NCBI RefSeq assembly: GCF_025751495.1
Contig: NZ_JAOWKZ010000002.1
Coordinates: forward strand, 496,001-560,000
Direction of reading: 5' to 3'
DNA: 64,000 bases
Source of the DNA: Albidovulum litorale
GTDB lineage: Bacteria > Pseudomonadota > Alphaproteobacteria > Rhodobacterales > Rhodobacteraceae
In this document: piece after piece, positions 47,546-56,827 of the stretch
Layout of the letters: each line of letters opens with the position of its first letter
Numbering within the stretch: position 1 is the stretch's first letter
The notes under the pieces: generated by a model
The model's input: only the letters and a program-made list of their open reading frames with translations
What the model was told of the DNA's origin: nothing
Database searches by the model: none
Program-made: the position numbers and the translations under genes

Positions 47546-48802
47546 ATGCTGAGAAAGGTGGGGCTGGTCATCACCATGGCGGTGGCGCCATGCGCAGCCT
47601 CGGCTTCCGGAGCGGTGCCCTCACTTGCGGGATCGCAGGACATTAGCATGCATGGACCCGAAAAGTTGGTGGCCGTGACCGCCAATGCAGGCTTTGATCG
47701 TTGGATCGAGGAATTTCGCGGCCGCGCGCTGGCAAAGGGAATCGATGCTGCGGTCTTTGACCGCGCCATGACCGGCATCGGCTACAATACCGACGTGATC
47801 GGGAAGGACCGCAACCAGAGTGAATTCACCAAGACGATCTGGGACTACCTCGACAGCGCGGCGTCCGACACGCGGATCGCCAACGGCAAGGCGGCACTGG
47901 CGGCGAACCGCGACCTGCTGGAGCGGATCGAGGCGGCCTACGGCGTCGAGAAGGAAGTCGTGGTGGCCATCTGGGGTCTGGAAAGCGCCTATGGAACCTT
48001 TCGCGGCTCAACGCCGATGATCGAAGCACTGGCAACGCTGGCCTACGATGGACGGCGCGGCACGTTTTTCGAAAGCCAGCTGATCGCTGCGCTAACGATT
48101 GTTCAGGCAGGTGATGTCGATCCACGCGCCATGACCGGAAGCTGGGCGGGCGCAATGGGGCATACGCAGTTCATCCCGACTTCCTACCTCGACTACGCGG
48201 TCGACTTCACCGGTGACGGCAAGCGCGACATCTGGTCCGACGATCCTTCTGACGCACTCGCCTCAACGGCCGCCTATCTGGCTGGATTCGGCTGGACGAA
48301 GGGCCAGCCCTGGGGGGTGGAGGTGCGTCTGCCCGACGGCTTCGACGTGGAACTGACCGGTGAGCGGATCAAGAAATCACCTGCCGACTGGGCCGTAATG
48401 GGTATCCGTGACATGGCGGGCAATCCGGTCTCGGATCACGGGCCCGCGTCGATCCTGCTCCCGGCGGGGGCGAAAGGTGCAGCTTTCATGATCTTCCAGA
48501 ACTTCCACGTCATCGAACGCTACAACACGGCGGATGCCTATGTGATCGGGGTTGGCCATCTTGCCGATCGAATCCGCGGTGGCGACCCGATCCGCGCCGA
48601 CTGGCCGCGGGAAGACCGGGCGCTGCTGCTGGCCGAGCGGCGGGAACTGCAGGAACGGCTGACAAGCGCGGGCTTTGACACTCAGGGCGTCGACGGCAAG
48701 ATCGGTCCCAACACAATCGCCGCGATCCGGGCATTTCAACGCAAGGCAGGTCTGGTCCCGGATGGTTATGCCAGCCTCGATGTCCTTAAACGACTGAGAT
48801 AA
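47546..48802 (+). CDS. Lytic murein transglycosylase with peptidoglycan-binding domain
   Basis: A 418-residue exported protein with a signal peptide (about 1-22). The SLT_2/MltB-type catalytic domain spans about 50-345: AIWGLESAYGTFRG carries the catalytic Glu, followed by GSWAGAMGHTQFIPTSY and DDPSDALASTAAYL. A C-terminal PG_binding_1 domain (about 355-418) includes FDTQGVDGKIGPNTIAAIRAFQ. It cleaves glycan strands with anhydro-ring formation. There is no lipobox, so it is probably periplasmic and soluble. Confidence 0.92.
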   Translation: MLRKVGLVITMAVAPCAASASGAVPSLAGSQDISMHGPEKLVAVTANAGFDRWIEEFRGRALAKGIDAAVFDRAMTGIGYNTDVIGKDRNQSEFTKTIWDYLDSAASDTRIANGKAALAANRDLLERIEAAYGVEKEVVVAIWGLESAYGTFRGSTPMIEALATLAYDGRRGTFFESQLIAALTIVQAGDVDPRAMTGSWAGAMGHTQFIPTSYLDYAVDFTGDGKRDIWSDDPSDALASTAAYLAGFGWTKGQPWGVEVRLPDGFDVELTGERIKKSPADWAVMGIRDMAGNPVSDHGPASILLPAGAKGAAFMIFQNFHVIERYNTADAYVIGVGHLADRIRGGDPIRADWPREDRALLLAERRELQERLTSAGFDTQGVDGKIGPNTIAAIRAFQRKAGLVPDGYASLDVLKRLR

Positions 48803-48828
48803 ACCTCATCAACGGGCCGCACAAAAGA

Positions 48829-48860
48829 ACGGCGCACGAAGGATATCCCTCGCGCGCCGT
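48829..48860 (-). terminator. Hairpin terminator for the small secreted protein gene
   Basis: ACGGCGC (48829-48835) pairs with GCGCCGT (48854-48860), with further pairing inside the loop. On the minus strand the stem is followed by TTCTTTTG. It lies between two convergent genes and may also slow readthrough from the transglycosylase side. Confidence 0.55.
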
Positions 48861-48876
48861 GCATCTGGTCACCGGA

Positions 48877-49143
48877 TCAGCGGTCGGAGCCTTTGCTGAA
48901 GCCGCCACGCTCGGTCGCGACCGTGGCCGTGAAGTCAGCGCGCGAAACGGTGTTGCCGCCATCGGCATAGAAGGCCTTCAGCCGCGCCGCTTCATTTGCC
49001 TCGTCAGCCGAAGCGATTTCACCGATCTGGGCCTGCGTATAGACGCCCGGCTCAACACCGGCGGAGCGTTCCAGCTGGGTCGCGGCAAAGGCCGGGGCAG
49101 CAAGGGCAAGGGCGAGGGCGGAGAGGGTTACTTTAGCAATCAT
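48877..49143 (-). CDS. Small secreted protein of unknown function
   Basis: An 88-residue protein with a Sec signal peptide (IAKVTLSALALALAAPAFAA, cleavage about residue 21). The mature 67 residues are polar, with VYTQAQIGEIASADEANEAA and a C-terminal GGFSKGSDR. I do not recognise the family. AAAGGA precedes ATG 49143. It is divergent from the LysR gene across 238 bases that hold both promoters. Confidence 0.7.
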   Translation of the reverse strand: MIAKVTLSALALALAAPAFAATQLERSAGVEPGVYTQAQIGEIASADEANEAARLKAFYADGGNTVSRADFTATVATERGGFSKGSDR

Positions 49144-49381
49144 TGGTCTGTCCTTTCAGTGTCGCGGGATGTCCCGCAATGTGGGTGGCCCGGGAGCGAT
49201 GGGCCGGTTTCGGGGAACCCGACCGGTTGGTTCGAAAGTGCCGGTCGCCGTTCGTGACACCGAGATAGGCATTGCATTCGCGCAGAAAATGCGGCTTTTT
49301 CCCTAGATCATGTTCACGGATGCACAATAACTTTTCGTGACAAACCTTGACGTAAAGTCAGACATTTCAAGGAGCTACGCG

Positions 49382-50263
49382 ATGGACAACTGGGATGAGA
49401 TACGGACAGCCTACCAGGTGGCCCGTATCGGCACGGTGTCCGGCGCCGCCGATGTGCTGGGTGTCCACCACGCCACCGTAATCCGCCATATCGACGCGCT
49501 CGAAGGGCGGCTTGGCGCGAAACTCTTTCAGCGCCACGCCCGCGGCTACACGGCGACCGAGGCCGGACAGGAGCTTCTGAAAGTCGCCCAGGCGACCGAG
49601 GATCAGTTCGCCCATCTCGCCGCCCGCATCGCCGGGGCGGGCAACGATATCACGGGTGAACTCGTTGTGACCTCGCTGCCCGGTCTTTCCGATCTGGTCA
49701 CGCCCACGCTGGTGCGGCTGCAAACGGATTATCCCGACCTCCGCGTCCGCTATGTCTCGGACGCCCGCCTGTTCCGGTTGGAATACGGTGAGGCGCATGT
49801 TGCGATCCGCGCAGGTGGAAAGCCGCAGGAGCCCGATAACGTGGTGCAGAGTTTCTGCACCCACCGGCATGGGCTCTATGCCAGCCCGGCCTATATCGCC
49901 CGCCACGGCTTGCCGGAAAGCGAGACCGACCTACCACGTCACCGGTTCGTCGGCCCAGTCGATACCGAAAGCCGGGCACCGTATTACCGCTGGCTTATGG
50001 CGCTGGCGCCGGAGGGGGCCGTCACCTTCCGCGCAAATGAGGACCGCGTCGTGCTCGAGGCGGTGACGGGCGGGTCAGCGATTGGGTTTCTGCCGGTCCT
50101 CTTAGCGCGGCGCCATCCCGAGCTGGTCGAAGTGCTGCCGCAAAGACCTGAGTGGGACAGTCCGTTGTGGCTGGTCACCCATGTCGATCTGCACCGGACG
50201 CCACGTATCCAGCTCTTCCTCAAGGCGCTTAAGGAAGACGCGCAGGGCTGCGGAATGTGCTGA
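49382..50263 (+). CDS. LysR-family transcriptional regulator
   Basis: A 293-residue LTTR with the N-terminal helix-turn-helix (AYQVARIGTVSGAADVLGVHHATVIRHIDALEGRLGAKLF region) and a LysR substrate domain from about residue 90. AAGGAG at 49370-49375 favours ATG 49382 over an upstream in-frame GTG at 49337. The next gene, an EamA permease, starts 2 bases after its stop, so the two are co-transcribed and the regulator may control the exporter. Confidence 0.9.
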   Translation: MDNWDEIRTAYQVARIGTVSGAADVLGVHHATVIRHIDALEGRLGAKLFQRHARGYTATEAGQELLKVAQATEDQFAHLAARIAGAGNDITGELVVTSLPGLSDLVTPTLVRLQTDYPDLRVRYVSDARLFRLEYGEAHVAIRAGGKPQEPDNVVQSFCTHRHGLYASPAYIARHGLPESETDLPRHRFVGPVDTESRAPYYRWLMALAPEGAVTFRANEDRVVLEAVTGGSAIGFLPVLLARRHPELVEVLPQRPEWDSPLWLVTHVDLHRTPRIQLFLKALKEDAQGCGMC

Positions 50264-50265
50264 CA

Positions 50266-51168
50266 ATGTCGGGGCCCATGCGCGGCCATCTGGCGATGCT
50301 GCTCTTCTCGGCGCTGGTGGCTGGGTCGTTTTCGCTCGGCGCGCTGATGGCCAACCTGATTTCGCCCACAGCCTTTACGGCCCTGCGGTTCCTGCTTGCC
50401 GGGGTGATCATCGGCGCCCTCGTCTTCGCGACAACCGGCATGCCGCGACAGGCGCTGGCAGCGCCCTGGCGCTATGCGGCCCTGGGAACGATCTTCGCGA
50501 GCTACTTCATCCTGATGTTCGAAGGGCTGAAGACCGCGCCCGCCGTATCGGCGGCAGCCGTCTTTACGCTGACACCCGTTCTTTCAGCCGGGTTCGGCTG
50601 GCTCCTTCTGCGGCAGGTCACGACACCCCGCATCGCGGCGGCCCTCGCCATCGGCGCTGCAGGGGCGCTCTGGGTGATCTTCCGCGCCGACATCGCGGCA
50701 CTGATGCGTTTCGAGGTCGGGCGAGGCGAGGCGATCTATTTCGTGGGCTGCATCGCGCATGCGGTCTATACCCCGCTTGTCCGACGCCTGAACCGGGGGG
50801 AAAGCCCGCTTGTCTTCACCTTCGGCATGCTGATCGCCGGAAGCATCGTGACCACGATCTATGGCTGGGGCGCGATCCGCGCGACCGACTGGTCCGCGCT
50901 GCCCATGATCGTCTGGGTAACCTTGGCCTATACGACAATCTTCGCCAGTGCCGCGACCTTCCTCCTTTTGCAATACGCAACCCTGCACCTGCCCTCCTCC
51001 AAAGTCATGGCCTATACCTATCTGACGCCGTCCTGGGTGATCCTCTGGCAGATCGCGCTCGGCCAGCCCGCCCCGCCTTTTCTTGTGGCGGCGGGTGTGG
51101 GGATGACAGCGCTGGCCCTGATCCTACTCCTGAAAGAGGAAACGCCGAGTCCCCGTCGATCCGAATGA
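50266..51168 (+). CDS. EamA-family (DMT) permease
   Basis: A protein of about 300 residues with ten predicted membrane segments in two EamA repeats: FSLGALMANLISPTAFTALR near the N-terminus and VFTFGMLIAGSIVTTIYGWG beginning the second half. The family exports amino acids, metabolites or drugs; the substrate cannot be read from sequence. ATG 50266 is two codons after another possible start and 2 bases after the LysR stop. Confidence 0.85.
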   Translation: MSGPMRGHLAMLLFSALVAGSFSLGALMANLISPTAFTALRFLLAGVIIGALVFATTGMPRQALAAPWRYAALGTIFASYFILMFEGLKTAPAVSAAAVFTLTPVLSAGFGWLLLRQVTTPRIAAALAIGAAGALWVIFRADIAALMRFEVGRGEAIYFVGCIAHAVYTPLVRRLNRGESPLVFTFGMLIAGSIVTTIYGWGAIRATDWSALPMIVWVTLAYTTIFASAATFLLLQYATLHLPSSKVMAYTYLTPSWVILWQIALGQPAPPFLVAAGVGMTALALILLLKEETPSPRRSE

Positions 51169-51228
51169 CCGCTGCTTTGCGGCGGGCATGAGATATGTCT
51201 TGTGTCCGCTTGCAGGCACTCAATCGGA

Positions 51229-51567
51229 TTACGGCTGGTCAGGCAATTCGGTGGCAAGGAAGCGTTCAAATGCGTCGAAATCCACCGGATCGAACTGGCC
51301 GAAGCCCTGAATCCAGACTGTGGCGGCACGCATTGCGTCGGGTTCGAGCTTGCACCATTTGACGCGTCCGCGCCGTTCCTGGCTGATCAGCCCGGCTTCG
51401 GCCAGCACTACAAGGTGCTTTGATATCGCGGCCAGTGACATCTCGAACGGTTCGGCCACATCGGTCACCGCCATGTCGTCTTCCAGAAGCATGGTCAGGA
51501 TCGCCCGCCGGGTCGGGTCGGCGAGGGCGGCGAAGATCGCGTCGAGACTCGGGGCGCGTCGGGTCAT
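51229..51567 (-). CDS. ArsR-family HTH regulator
   Basis: A 112-residue winged-helix repressor: IFAALADPTRRAILTMLLED, then VTDVAEPFEMSLAAISKHL as the recognition region and RGRVKWCKLEP as the wing. No cysteine metal-site motif (CxC) is present in helix 5, so it is likely not metal-responsive. It is divergent from the second EamA permease and may regulate it. Confidence 0.87.
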   Translation of the reverse strand: MTRRAPSLDAIFAALADPTRRAILTMLLEDDMAVTDVAEPFEMSLAAISKHLVVLAEAGLISQERRGRVKWCKLEPDAMRAATVWIQGFGQFDPVDFDAFERFLATELPDQP

Positions 51568-51718
51568 GGTGCAAACCTAGCCCGCCGCTCAGCTCCGTGA
51601 AAGACCGGTATCACAAGTGGTGATTAGCCGCGCCACAAAGCGCCATCCAAACCAGCAACTTCCGGGTGGACGCCGGTGCGGCAGCGGTGTTTGGTGCCAA
51701 GGGGTGAGGGAGACAATC

Positions 51719-52630
51719 ATGCCGTTCAGATACTGGGCCCTGATCTTTGTTCTCGGCATCGGCTGGGGATCGTCGATGTTCTTCAACGAGATCCTGCTGC
51801 GCGAGCTTGGCCCGTTTCAGACCGGGCTCGGCCGCGTCGGCTTCGGGGCGCTCGGTTGCTGGCTCTGGCTGGCGGTGAGCGGGCGCATCGGCAAGGTCAG
51901 TCCCGCCTTCCTGCGGGATGTCGCGGTTTTCGGTCTGCTGCAATATGCCGTGCCCCTGACCATCTTTCCGGCCGCACAGCAGGTCATCACCTCGGGTGAA
52001 GCGGGCATCATCAATGCGCTGACACCGGTCATGGTCGTCATTGTCTCGCAGCTCTGGCCGGGGGGCGAGCGGGCAACATGGTTGAAGTCGCTCGGTGTCG
52101 CGGCGGGTTTTGCAGGTATCGTAACCCTGGCCCTGCCCGCGCTTGAAAAGGGGGCTTCCGGTGAATTCGGTGCGCTTTTGTTCTGCATGCTTGCGCCTTT
52201 GTGCTACGGTTTCGCGGTCAACTGGTTCCGCCGCTTCGGCCGCACCGATCCGGCGGTGATTACGGCGTGGTCGCTTCTGGCCGGAACCATTGCGCTAGCC
52301 CCGGTCGTGCTACTGACCGAAGGCGTTCCTGTCATTCAGCAGCCCGCGACATGGGGCGCGCTGTTCTTCATCGGTTTCGTTCTCACGGCGGCCTCGTTCA
52401 TCCTGCTCTTCTGGCTTCTGCCGAGGGTGGGGGCGACGACGACGTCCACGATCACCTTCATAACCCCGGTTTCTGCGGTGACACTCGGCGTGATCTTCCT
52501 CGGCGAAGTTCTGACAACGGCCCATATCGCCGGAATGGCGCTGATATTCCTTGGCCTTCTCTTCATCGACGGGCGGATCGTGCGGCGCCTTCTGAGACGT
52601 GCGCCCGGCAATCCTCAACCGGGTGGTTGA
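51719..52630 (+). CDS. EamA-family (DMT) permease
   Basis: The 303-residue membrane protein has ten hydrophobic segments and the two EamA repeats (GIGWGSSMFFNEILLRELGP; later GATTTSTITFITPVSAVTLG). Start ATG 51719 follows GTGAGGGAGA. The substrate is unknown. It is divergent from the ArsR gene and only distantly similar to the EamA gene at 50.3 kb, so this is not a recent duplication. Confidence 0.87.
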   Translation: MPFRYWALIFVLGIGWGSSMFFNEILLRELGPFQTGLGRVGFGALGCWLWLAVSGRIGKVSPAFLRDVAVFGLLQYAVPLTIFPAAQQVITSGEAGIINALTPVMVVIVSQLWPGGERATWLKSLGVAAGFAGIVTLALPALEKGASGEFGALLFCMLAPLCYGFAVNWFRRFGRTDPAVITAWSLLAGTIALAPVVLLTEGVPVIQQPATWGALFFIGFVLTAASFILLFWLLPRVGATTTSTITFITPVSAVTLGVIFLGEVLTTAHIAGMALIFLGLLFIDGRIVRRLLRRAPGNPQPGG

Positions 52631-52754
52631 ATATGCCAAATACACGCGATCCAGCGATTTCGTGGGGCGGTGAGCGCATCTGGTCAAATCGAGCCGGAAT
52701 TTAAATTATTTATTATCAGTAATTTAGATGGAATTCTCCGCTTGAAACCCTGCA

Positions 52755-52783
52755 TTGACTCAAACGCCCCCGCGCTCTAGCAA
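52755..52783 (+). promoter_or_regulatory. Promoter of the F0 ATP synthase operon
   Basis: TTGACT (52755-52760) and TAGCAA (52778-52783) are 17 bases apart, 30 bases before the atpI start codon, with the ribosome site GAGGGGGCG in between. The short AT-rich tract just upstream (52700-52735) could act as an UP-like element. Confidence 0.6.
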
Positions 52784-52812
52784 TCGCGCAACTGTCCGAG
52801 GGGGCGTTTTCG

Positions 52813-53142
52813 ATGTCCGACGAGCCCGATCCTGAGCGTCTTGAGGCGCTTGAGAAACGGCTCGCTGAGATCAAAAAGGCCAGCGCGCCGAAGCCCCGGG
52901 TGGACGAACATTATTCCGCCGCGAGCCAAGGCTGGCGGATGGTGATCGAACTGGTGGCCGGATTGGGCATCGGTTTCGGTATCGGATACGGGCTGGATAC
53001 GGTCTTCGGGACCATGCCGCTGTTTCTGGTGCTGTTCATATTGCTGGGCTTCGTGGCCGGGGTGAAGACGATGCTTCGCACGGCCAAGGAAATCCAGGAC
53101 GCACAGGCGGCGGGCAAGCCCGCGAGCGACGAAGGGGAATAG
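52813..53142 (+). CDS. atpI: F0F1 ATP synthase assembly protein I
   Basis: A 109-residue AtpI-type protein with an N-terminal charged helix ([17 protein letters not shown]) and two membrane segments ([18 protein letters not shown] and [15 protein letters not shown]). AtpI aids c-ring assembly. It is the first gene of the F0 operon and ends 2 bases before atpB. Confidence 0.92.
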   Translation: MSDEPDPERLEALEKRLAEIKKASAPKPRVDEHYSAASQGWRMVIELVAGLGIGFGIGYGLDTVFGTMPLFLVLFILLGFVAGVKTMLRTAKEIQDAQAAGKPASDEGE

Positions 53143-53144
53143 AC

Positions 53145-53915
53145 GTGGCGACGGCAGAGCAAAGCGAAGGTCTGACTTTCCATCCGATGGATCAGTTCAT
53201 CGTCAAGCCGCTCTTCGGCGGCGAGGGTGTCGGCATGCTGACGCCCACCAATGTGACGCTCTGGATGGCGATCACGGTTCTTGCGATCACCGCGCTTTTC
53301 GTGCTCGGCACCCGTGGCCGCGCGATCATCCCGAGCCGGATGCAGTCGGTGGCAGAACTGGCCTATGGCTTCGTCCATAAGATGGTTGAGGACGTGGCCG
53401 GCAAGGACGCGCTGAAGTTCTTCCCCTATATCTTCACGCTCTTCTGCTTCATCGTGTTTTCGAACTTCCTCGGCCTTCTGCCGAAAGCCTTCACCACGAC
53501 GAGCCATATCGCCGTGACCGCCGTGATGGCCGTCGCCGTCTTCCTGACTGTGACCATCGTCGGCTTCGTCAAGAACGGCGCGGGTTTCCTGTCGCTCTTC
53601 TGGGTTTCGTCGGCGCCCCTCGCGCTGCGCCCGGTTCTGGCGCTGATCGAGATCATTTCCTACTTCGTGCGCCCCGTCAGCCACTCGATCCGACTTGCCG
53701 GCAACATGATGGCCGGTCACGCCGTGATCAAGGTTTTCGCGGCCTTCGCGCCCCTCGTCCTCATCTCCGGCGTCGGCATCGCCGTTACGCCACTCTCGAT
53801 CCTTGCCATCACCGCGATGTACGGGCTCGAGATCCTCGTGGCCTTCATTCAGGCCTATGTCTTCACCATCCTGACCTGCGTCTACCTCAAGGATGCGCTG
53901 CATCCGCACCACTGA
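53145..53915 (+). CDS. atpB: ATP synthase F0 subunit a
   Basis: The 256-residue membrane stator subunit has the essential arginine in [15 protein letters not shown] and the C-terminal helix [19 protein letters not shown]. With the c-ring it forms the proton half-channels. The start is GTG 53145. The N-terminal [13 protein letters not shown] is typical of alphaproteobacterial subunit a. Confidence 0.95.
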   Translation: MATAEQSEGLTFHPMDQFIVKPLFGGEGVGMLTPTNVTLWMAITVLAITALFVLGTRGRAIIPSRMQSVAELAYGFVHKMVEDVAGKDALKFFPYIFTLFCFIVFSNFLGLLPKAFTTTSHIAVTAVMAVAVFLTVTIVGFVKNGAGFLSLFWVSSAPLALRPVLALIEIISYFVRPVSHSIRLAGNMMAGHAVIKVFAAFAPLVLISGVGIAVTPLSILAITAMYGLEILVAFIQAYVFTILTCVYLKDALHPHH

Positions 53916-53962
53916 CCCAGGTCTTTCACCAACACTGCTAATCCAATCGTAAGGAGATCAAC

Positions 53963-54202
53963 ATGGAACTCGCAGCAGCAGCAGCTCTCGGCAAATTCAT
54001 CGGCGCTGGCCTTGCCTGTATCGGCATGGGCGGCTCGGCCATGGGTGTGGGCAACGTCGCCGGCAACTTCCTCGCCGGTGCTCTGCGCAACCCGTCGGCG
54101 GCCGCTGGCCAGACCGCGACCCTCTTCATCGGCATCGCGTTTGCCGAAGCGCTCGGGATCTTCTCGTTCCTCGTCGCACTTCTGCTGATGTTCGCCGTCT
54201 GA
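53963..54202 (+). CDS. atpE: ATP synthase F0 subunit c
   Basis: A 79-residue hairpin proteolipid: helix 1 carries [17 protein letters not shown], the polar loop is RNPSAA, and helix 2 has the proton-carrying carboxylate Glu62 in [13 protein letters not shown]. No sodium-site motif is evident, so it should be proton-coupled. AAGGAG precedes ATG 53963. Confidence 0.95.
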   Translation: MELAAAAALGKFIGAGLACIGMGGSAMGVGNVAGNFLAGALRNPSAAAGQTATLFIGIAFAEALGIFSFLVALLLMFAV

Positions 54203-54282
54203 ACCTCGACTGACCATCCTTACGGCCGGATGGGTGCACATGCGCCCATCCGGGTTGTATAACAGGTTTCGAGGGGGCCGAG

Positions 54283-54849
54283 ATGGCAAACACAACGACA
54301 GAAGCGGCGAGCGAAGCTGCCGGCCACGCGGCCGAAGCGGCGGGACACGCGGCGGAATCCGCGGGCATGCCGCAGCTCGATTTCGCGACCTTCCCGAACC
54401 AGATCTTCTGGCTCGTGGTTGCGCTGATCGTGATCTATTTCATCCTCTCGCGCATCGCGCTGCCGAGGATCGGCGGGATTATTGCGGATCGTCAGTCGAC
54501 GATCACCAATGACCTTGCCGCGGCCGAGGACCTGAAGGCCAAGGCCGAAGAGGCCGAGAAGGCTTATAATCAGGCGCTGATCGACGCGCGGGCCGAGGCG
54601 AACAAAATCGTCGCCGAAGCACGGTCCGAGATCCAGAAGGATCTCGACAAGGCCACCGCCAAGGCGGATGCCGAGATCGCCGCGAAAGCCGCTGAATCGG
54701 CCAAGCGGATCGAGGAGATCCGCGCCAATGCCGCCAAGGACGTGGCCGAGGTCGCCAAGTCGGCGGCTGGCGATATCGTTGCGGCCTTCGGCGCCAAGGC
54801 CGATGCCAAGACGGTGACGGCGGCGATCACTGAACGGCTGAAAGGGTAA
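54283..54849 (+). CDS. ATP synthase F0 subunit b'
   Basis: The 188-residue protein has an Ala/Glu-rich N-terminus, one membrane segment ([18 protein letters not shown]) and a long coiled coil, as in subunit b. [15 protein letters not shown] is the b' signature. With b it makes the heterodimeric peripheral stalk found in alphaproteobacteria and cyanobacteria. It precedes atpF by 4 bases. Confidence 0.93.
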   Translation: MANTTTEAASEAAGHAAEAAGHAAESAGMPQLDFATFPNQIFWLVVALIVIYFILSRIALPRIGGIIADRQSTITNDLAAAEDLKAKAEEAEKAYNQALIDARAEANKIVAEARSEIQKDLDKATAKADAEIAAKAAESAKRIEEIRANAAKDVAEVAKSAAGDIVAAFGAKADAKTVTAAITERLKG

Positions 54850-54853
54850 GGGC

Positions 54854-55408
54854 ATGAAGAAACTCGTGACACTCCTCGCCCTGACCGCGACGCCCGCAAT
54901 GGCGGCGTCGGGGCCGTTCTTCTCGCTCCGCAACACCGACTTCGTGGTGACGGTTTCGTTCCTCTTGTTCGTCGGCGTGCTGATCTACTTCAAGGTCCCG
55001 TCGCTGCTGGGCAACCTCCTCGACAAGCGCGCGGCTGGCATCAAGTCCGACCTCGATGAAGCGCGCGCGCTGCATGACGAGGCACGCTCCATCCTTGCCT
55101 CCTATGAGCGCAAGCAGAAGGAAGTGCAGGAACAGGCCGAGCGGATCGTTGAAACCGCGAAGCGTGAGGCGATGGCAGCAGCCGAACAGGCCAAGCAAGA
55201 CCTCAAGGCCTCGATCGCGCGGCGGCTTGCGGCGGCTGAGGATCAGATCGCCTCGGCAGAGGCCGCAGCAGTGCGCGAAGTGCGCAACAGCGCGGTCAAT
55301 ATCGCGGTGGCGGCAGCGGGCGACCTGATCGCCAAGCAGATGTCGGCGGCCGAGAAGAACAAGCTGATCGACGCTGCGATTGGCGAGGTCGAGACCAAGC
55401 TGCACTGA
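54854..55408 (+). CDS. atpF: ATP synthase F0 subunit b
   Basis: A 184-residue stalk subunit with a short N-terminal hydrophobic stretch that may be cleaved ([12 protein letters not shown]), a membrane helix ([18 protein letters not shown]) and a coiled coil with [17 protein letters not shown]. It closes the F0 operon; a terminator follows 23 bases later. The F1 genes are elsewhere, as is usual in this group. Confidence 0.94.
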   Translation: MKKLVTLLALTATPAMAASGPFFSLRNTDFVVTVSFLLFVGVLIYFKVPSLLGNLLDKRAAGIKSDLDEARALHDEARSILASYERKQKEVQEQAERIVETAKREAMAAAEQAKQDLKASIARRLAAAEDQIASAEAAAVREVRNSAVNIAVAAAGDLIAKQMSAAEKNKLIDAAIGEVETKLH

Positions 55409-55431
55409 ACGGCCAAGGACACTTAAAGATC

Positions 55432-55458
55432 AAGGCCGGGGATTTCCCCGGCCTTTTC
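55432..55458 (+). terminator. Rho-independent terminator of the F0 operon
   Basis: AAGGCCGGGG (55432-55441) and CCCCGGCCTT (55446-55455) form a perfect 10-bp stem with a 4-base loop, running into a short T-rich tail (TTTTCGTTT). Confidence 0.88.
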
Positions 55459-55614
55459 GTTTGCCGCGTCGCTTTCCCTGACCAACTGGCCGTTCTCTCG
55501 GAACTTCCGTCGCCGACGTCTGCCGAATTGGCAAAATTCTTGATCGCCCCCCGAAACCGCGCAAAGCTGACAGCCGGGCGCTGCGCCGTTCCTGATCAGT
55601 TGGGGGGCTGAGAC

Positions 55615-56499
55615 ATGGAGTTTCCGACACGTTCCGCCAGGTATGAGGGGCCGCTCACCACAACCGCCATCTGGGAGGATTTCAGCGTTCGCCCGGATGA
55701 TGTGATCGTCGTGACCCCGCCGAAATGCGGCACGACCTGGACGCAGATGATCGTAACGGGCCTGATCGCGGGCAGGCCGCTCAGCCCCAAGGAAATGGGC
55801 GAGGTTTCGCCCTGGCTCGACTGTGCTCTGGACGATCCGAATGACGCCAAGGCCCTGCTTGACGCGCAAGGTTTCCGCCGCTGTATCAAGAGCCACACGC
55901 CGTTTGACGGCATCACCTATGACCCCAGCGCCACCTATATTGCAGTCTATCGCCACCCGATCGACGTGCATTTCTCGATGCGCCACCACGCGGCGCATAT
56001 GCAAAGCGACGTGATGCGGGTGCGCTACCCCGACGATATCCAGACCGCCTTCGGTATGTTCCTGCGGGATGAGCTTTACAACGGCTCGAACGACGCGCTG
56101 GACCTGCATTCGATCGCCTATCACTACAGGTCCTTCAAACGGTGGGAGCATCTGAAGAACGTCCACCTCTTCCACTATGCCGACATGGTGGCCGATCCGG
56201 CGGGGTCGGTGCGGCGGATCGCCCGGATCCTCGGCATGGACGACTCCGCGCCGCTGATCGACACGATCGTGGAAGGGACGCAGTTCGCCAATCTCAAGAA
56301 ACAGGCCGCCGCCGCCGACCGCGAGGCCGAGAGCCCCGAATTCTATCTCGGGGCCAAGGTCTTCAATGACGCGAAGTCGAACAAGTGGGAAGGCAAGCTC
56401 CACGCGGCCGATCTGGAGGCCTTTGACACGCGTATCCGCGCGCTTCTGCCCGAGGCGCAGGCCCAATGGCTGCTCTGGGGGTCGAAGGGACAGCCCTGA
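55615..56499 (+). CDS. Sulfotransferase domain protein
   Basis: The 294-residue protein is a cytosolic SULT-type sulfotransferase. The 5'-phosphosulfate loop of PAPS binding is VVTPPKCGTTWTQM, and the 3'-phosphate motif is AVYRHPIDVHFS. It transfers sulfate from PAPS to a hydroxyl or amine acceptor that cannot be predicted. It is a single gene after the F0 terminator. GGGGGGCTGAGAC precedes ATG 55615. Confidence 0.88.
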   Translation: MEFPTRSARYEGPLTTTAIWEDFSVRPDDVIVVTPPKCGTTWTQMIVTGLIAGRPLSPKEMGEVSPWLDCALDDPNDAKALLDAQGFRRCIKSHTPFDGITYDPSATYIAVYRHPIDVHFSMRHHAAHMQSDVMRVRYPDDIQTAFGMFLRDELYNGSNDALDLHSIAYHYRSFKRWEHLKNVHLFHYADMVADPAGSVRRIARILGMDDSAPLIDTIVEGTQFANLKKQAAAADREAESPEFYLGAKVFNDAKSNKWEGKLHAADLEAFDTRIRALLPEAQAQWLLWGSKGQP

Positions 56500-56532
56500 C
56501 TTCGGCGATCCCTTGCGTTCGGGGGCGGGCGC

Positions 56533-56577
56533 CGAAATCCTGCAAGGATTTCGGGCCGCTTTCTTTTCAAGAAAGCG
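56533..56577. repeat. Tandem pair of 9-bp hairpins between convergent genes
   Basis: CGAAATCCT/AGGATTTCG (56533-56541 with 56545-56553) and CGCTTTCTT/AAGAAAGCG (56557-56565 with 56569-56577) are two perfect 9-bp stems with 3-base loops, 3 bases apart. They sit between the sulfotransferase stop and the stop of a minus-strand gene, so they may act as a two-way terminator or be a dispersed intergenic repeat. Confidence 0.7.
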
Positions 56578-56587
56578 GGTCCCCGCC

Positions 56588-56827
56588 TTACCGGGGAGGG
56601 GTAAGCCAGCGGATGGGTGCGCGATTGCAGAAGATGATGAGTTGGCCCGCGTTCTCGGCGACCTGATAGCCGCGCCTGTCGACCTCGGCCATGAACAGCG
56701 CCATGCCCGCGAAGCGTTCAATGTCCCGCGCCTTGCGGCGGATCACGGCTCCTTCCTGCACCGCTTTCGAGGTGAAGAGGTCCTTCAGCCAGACCTCGGG
56801 CGAGAGAGGCGAGCTCGCGTTCCGCAT
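56588..56827 (-). CDS. Small conserved protein of unknown function
   Basis: A 79-residue protein: SSPLSPEVWLKDLFTSKAV, an Arg/Lys-rich centre (VIRRKARDIERFAG) and RRGYQVAENAGQLIIFCNR. It has the look of a short conserved Rhodobacterales protein and no signal peptide or membrane segment. Function is unknown. The ribosome site before ATG 56827 is poor, so the start is uncertain. Confidence 0.6.
   Translation of the reverse strand: MRNASSPLSPEVWLKDLFTSKAVQEGAVIRRKARDIERFAGMALFMAEVDRRGYQVAENAGQLIIFCNRAPIRWLTPPR

Noticed and set aside
55423-56721. A 432-codon open frame antisense to the sulfotransferase gene
   Set aside because: The plus-strand frame has intact PAPS-binding motifs; the antisense frame also crosses the F0 terminator.
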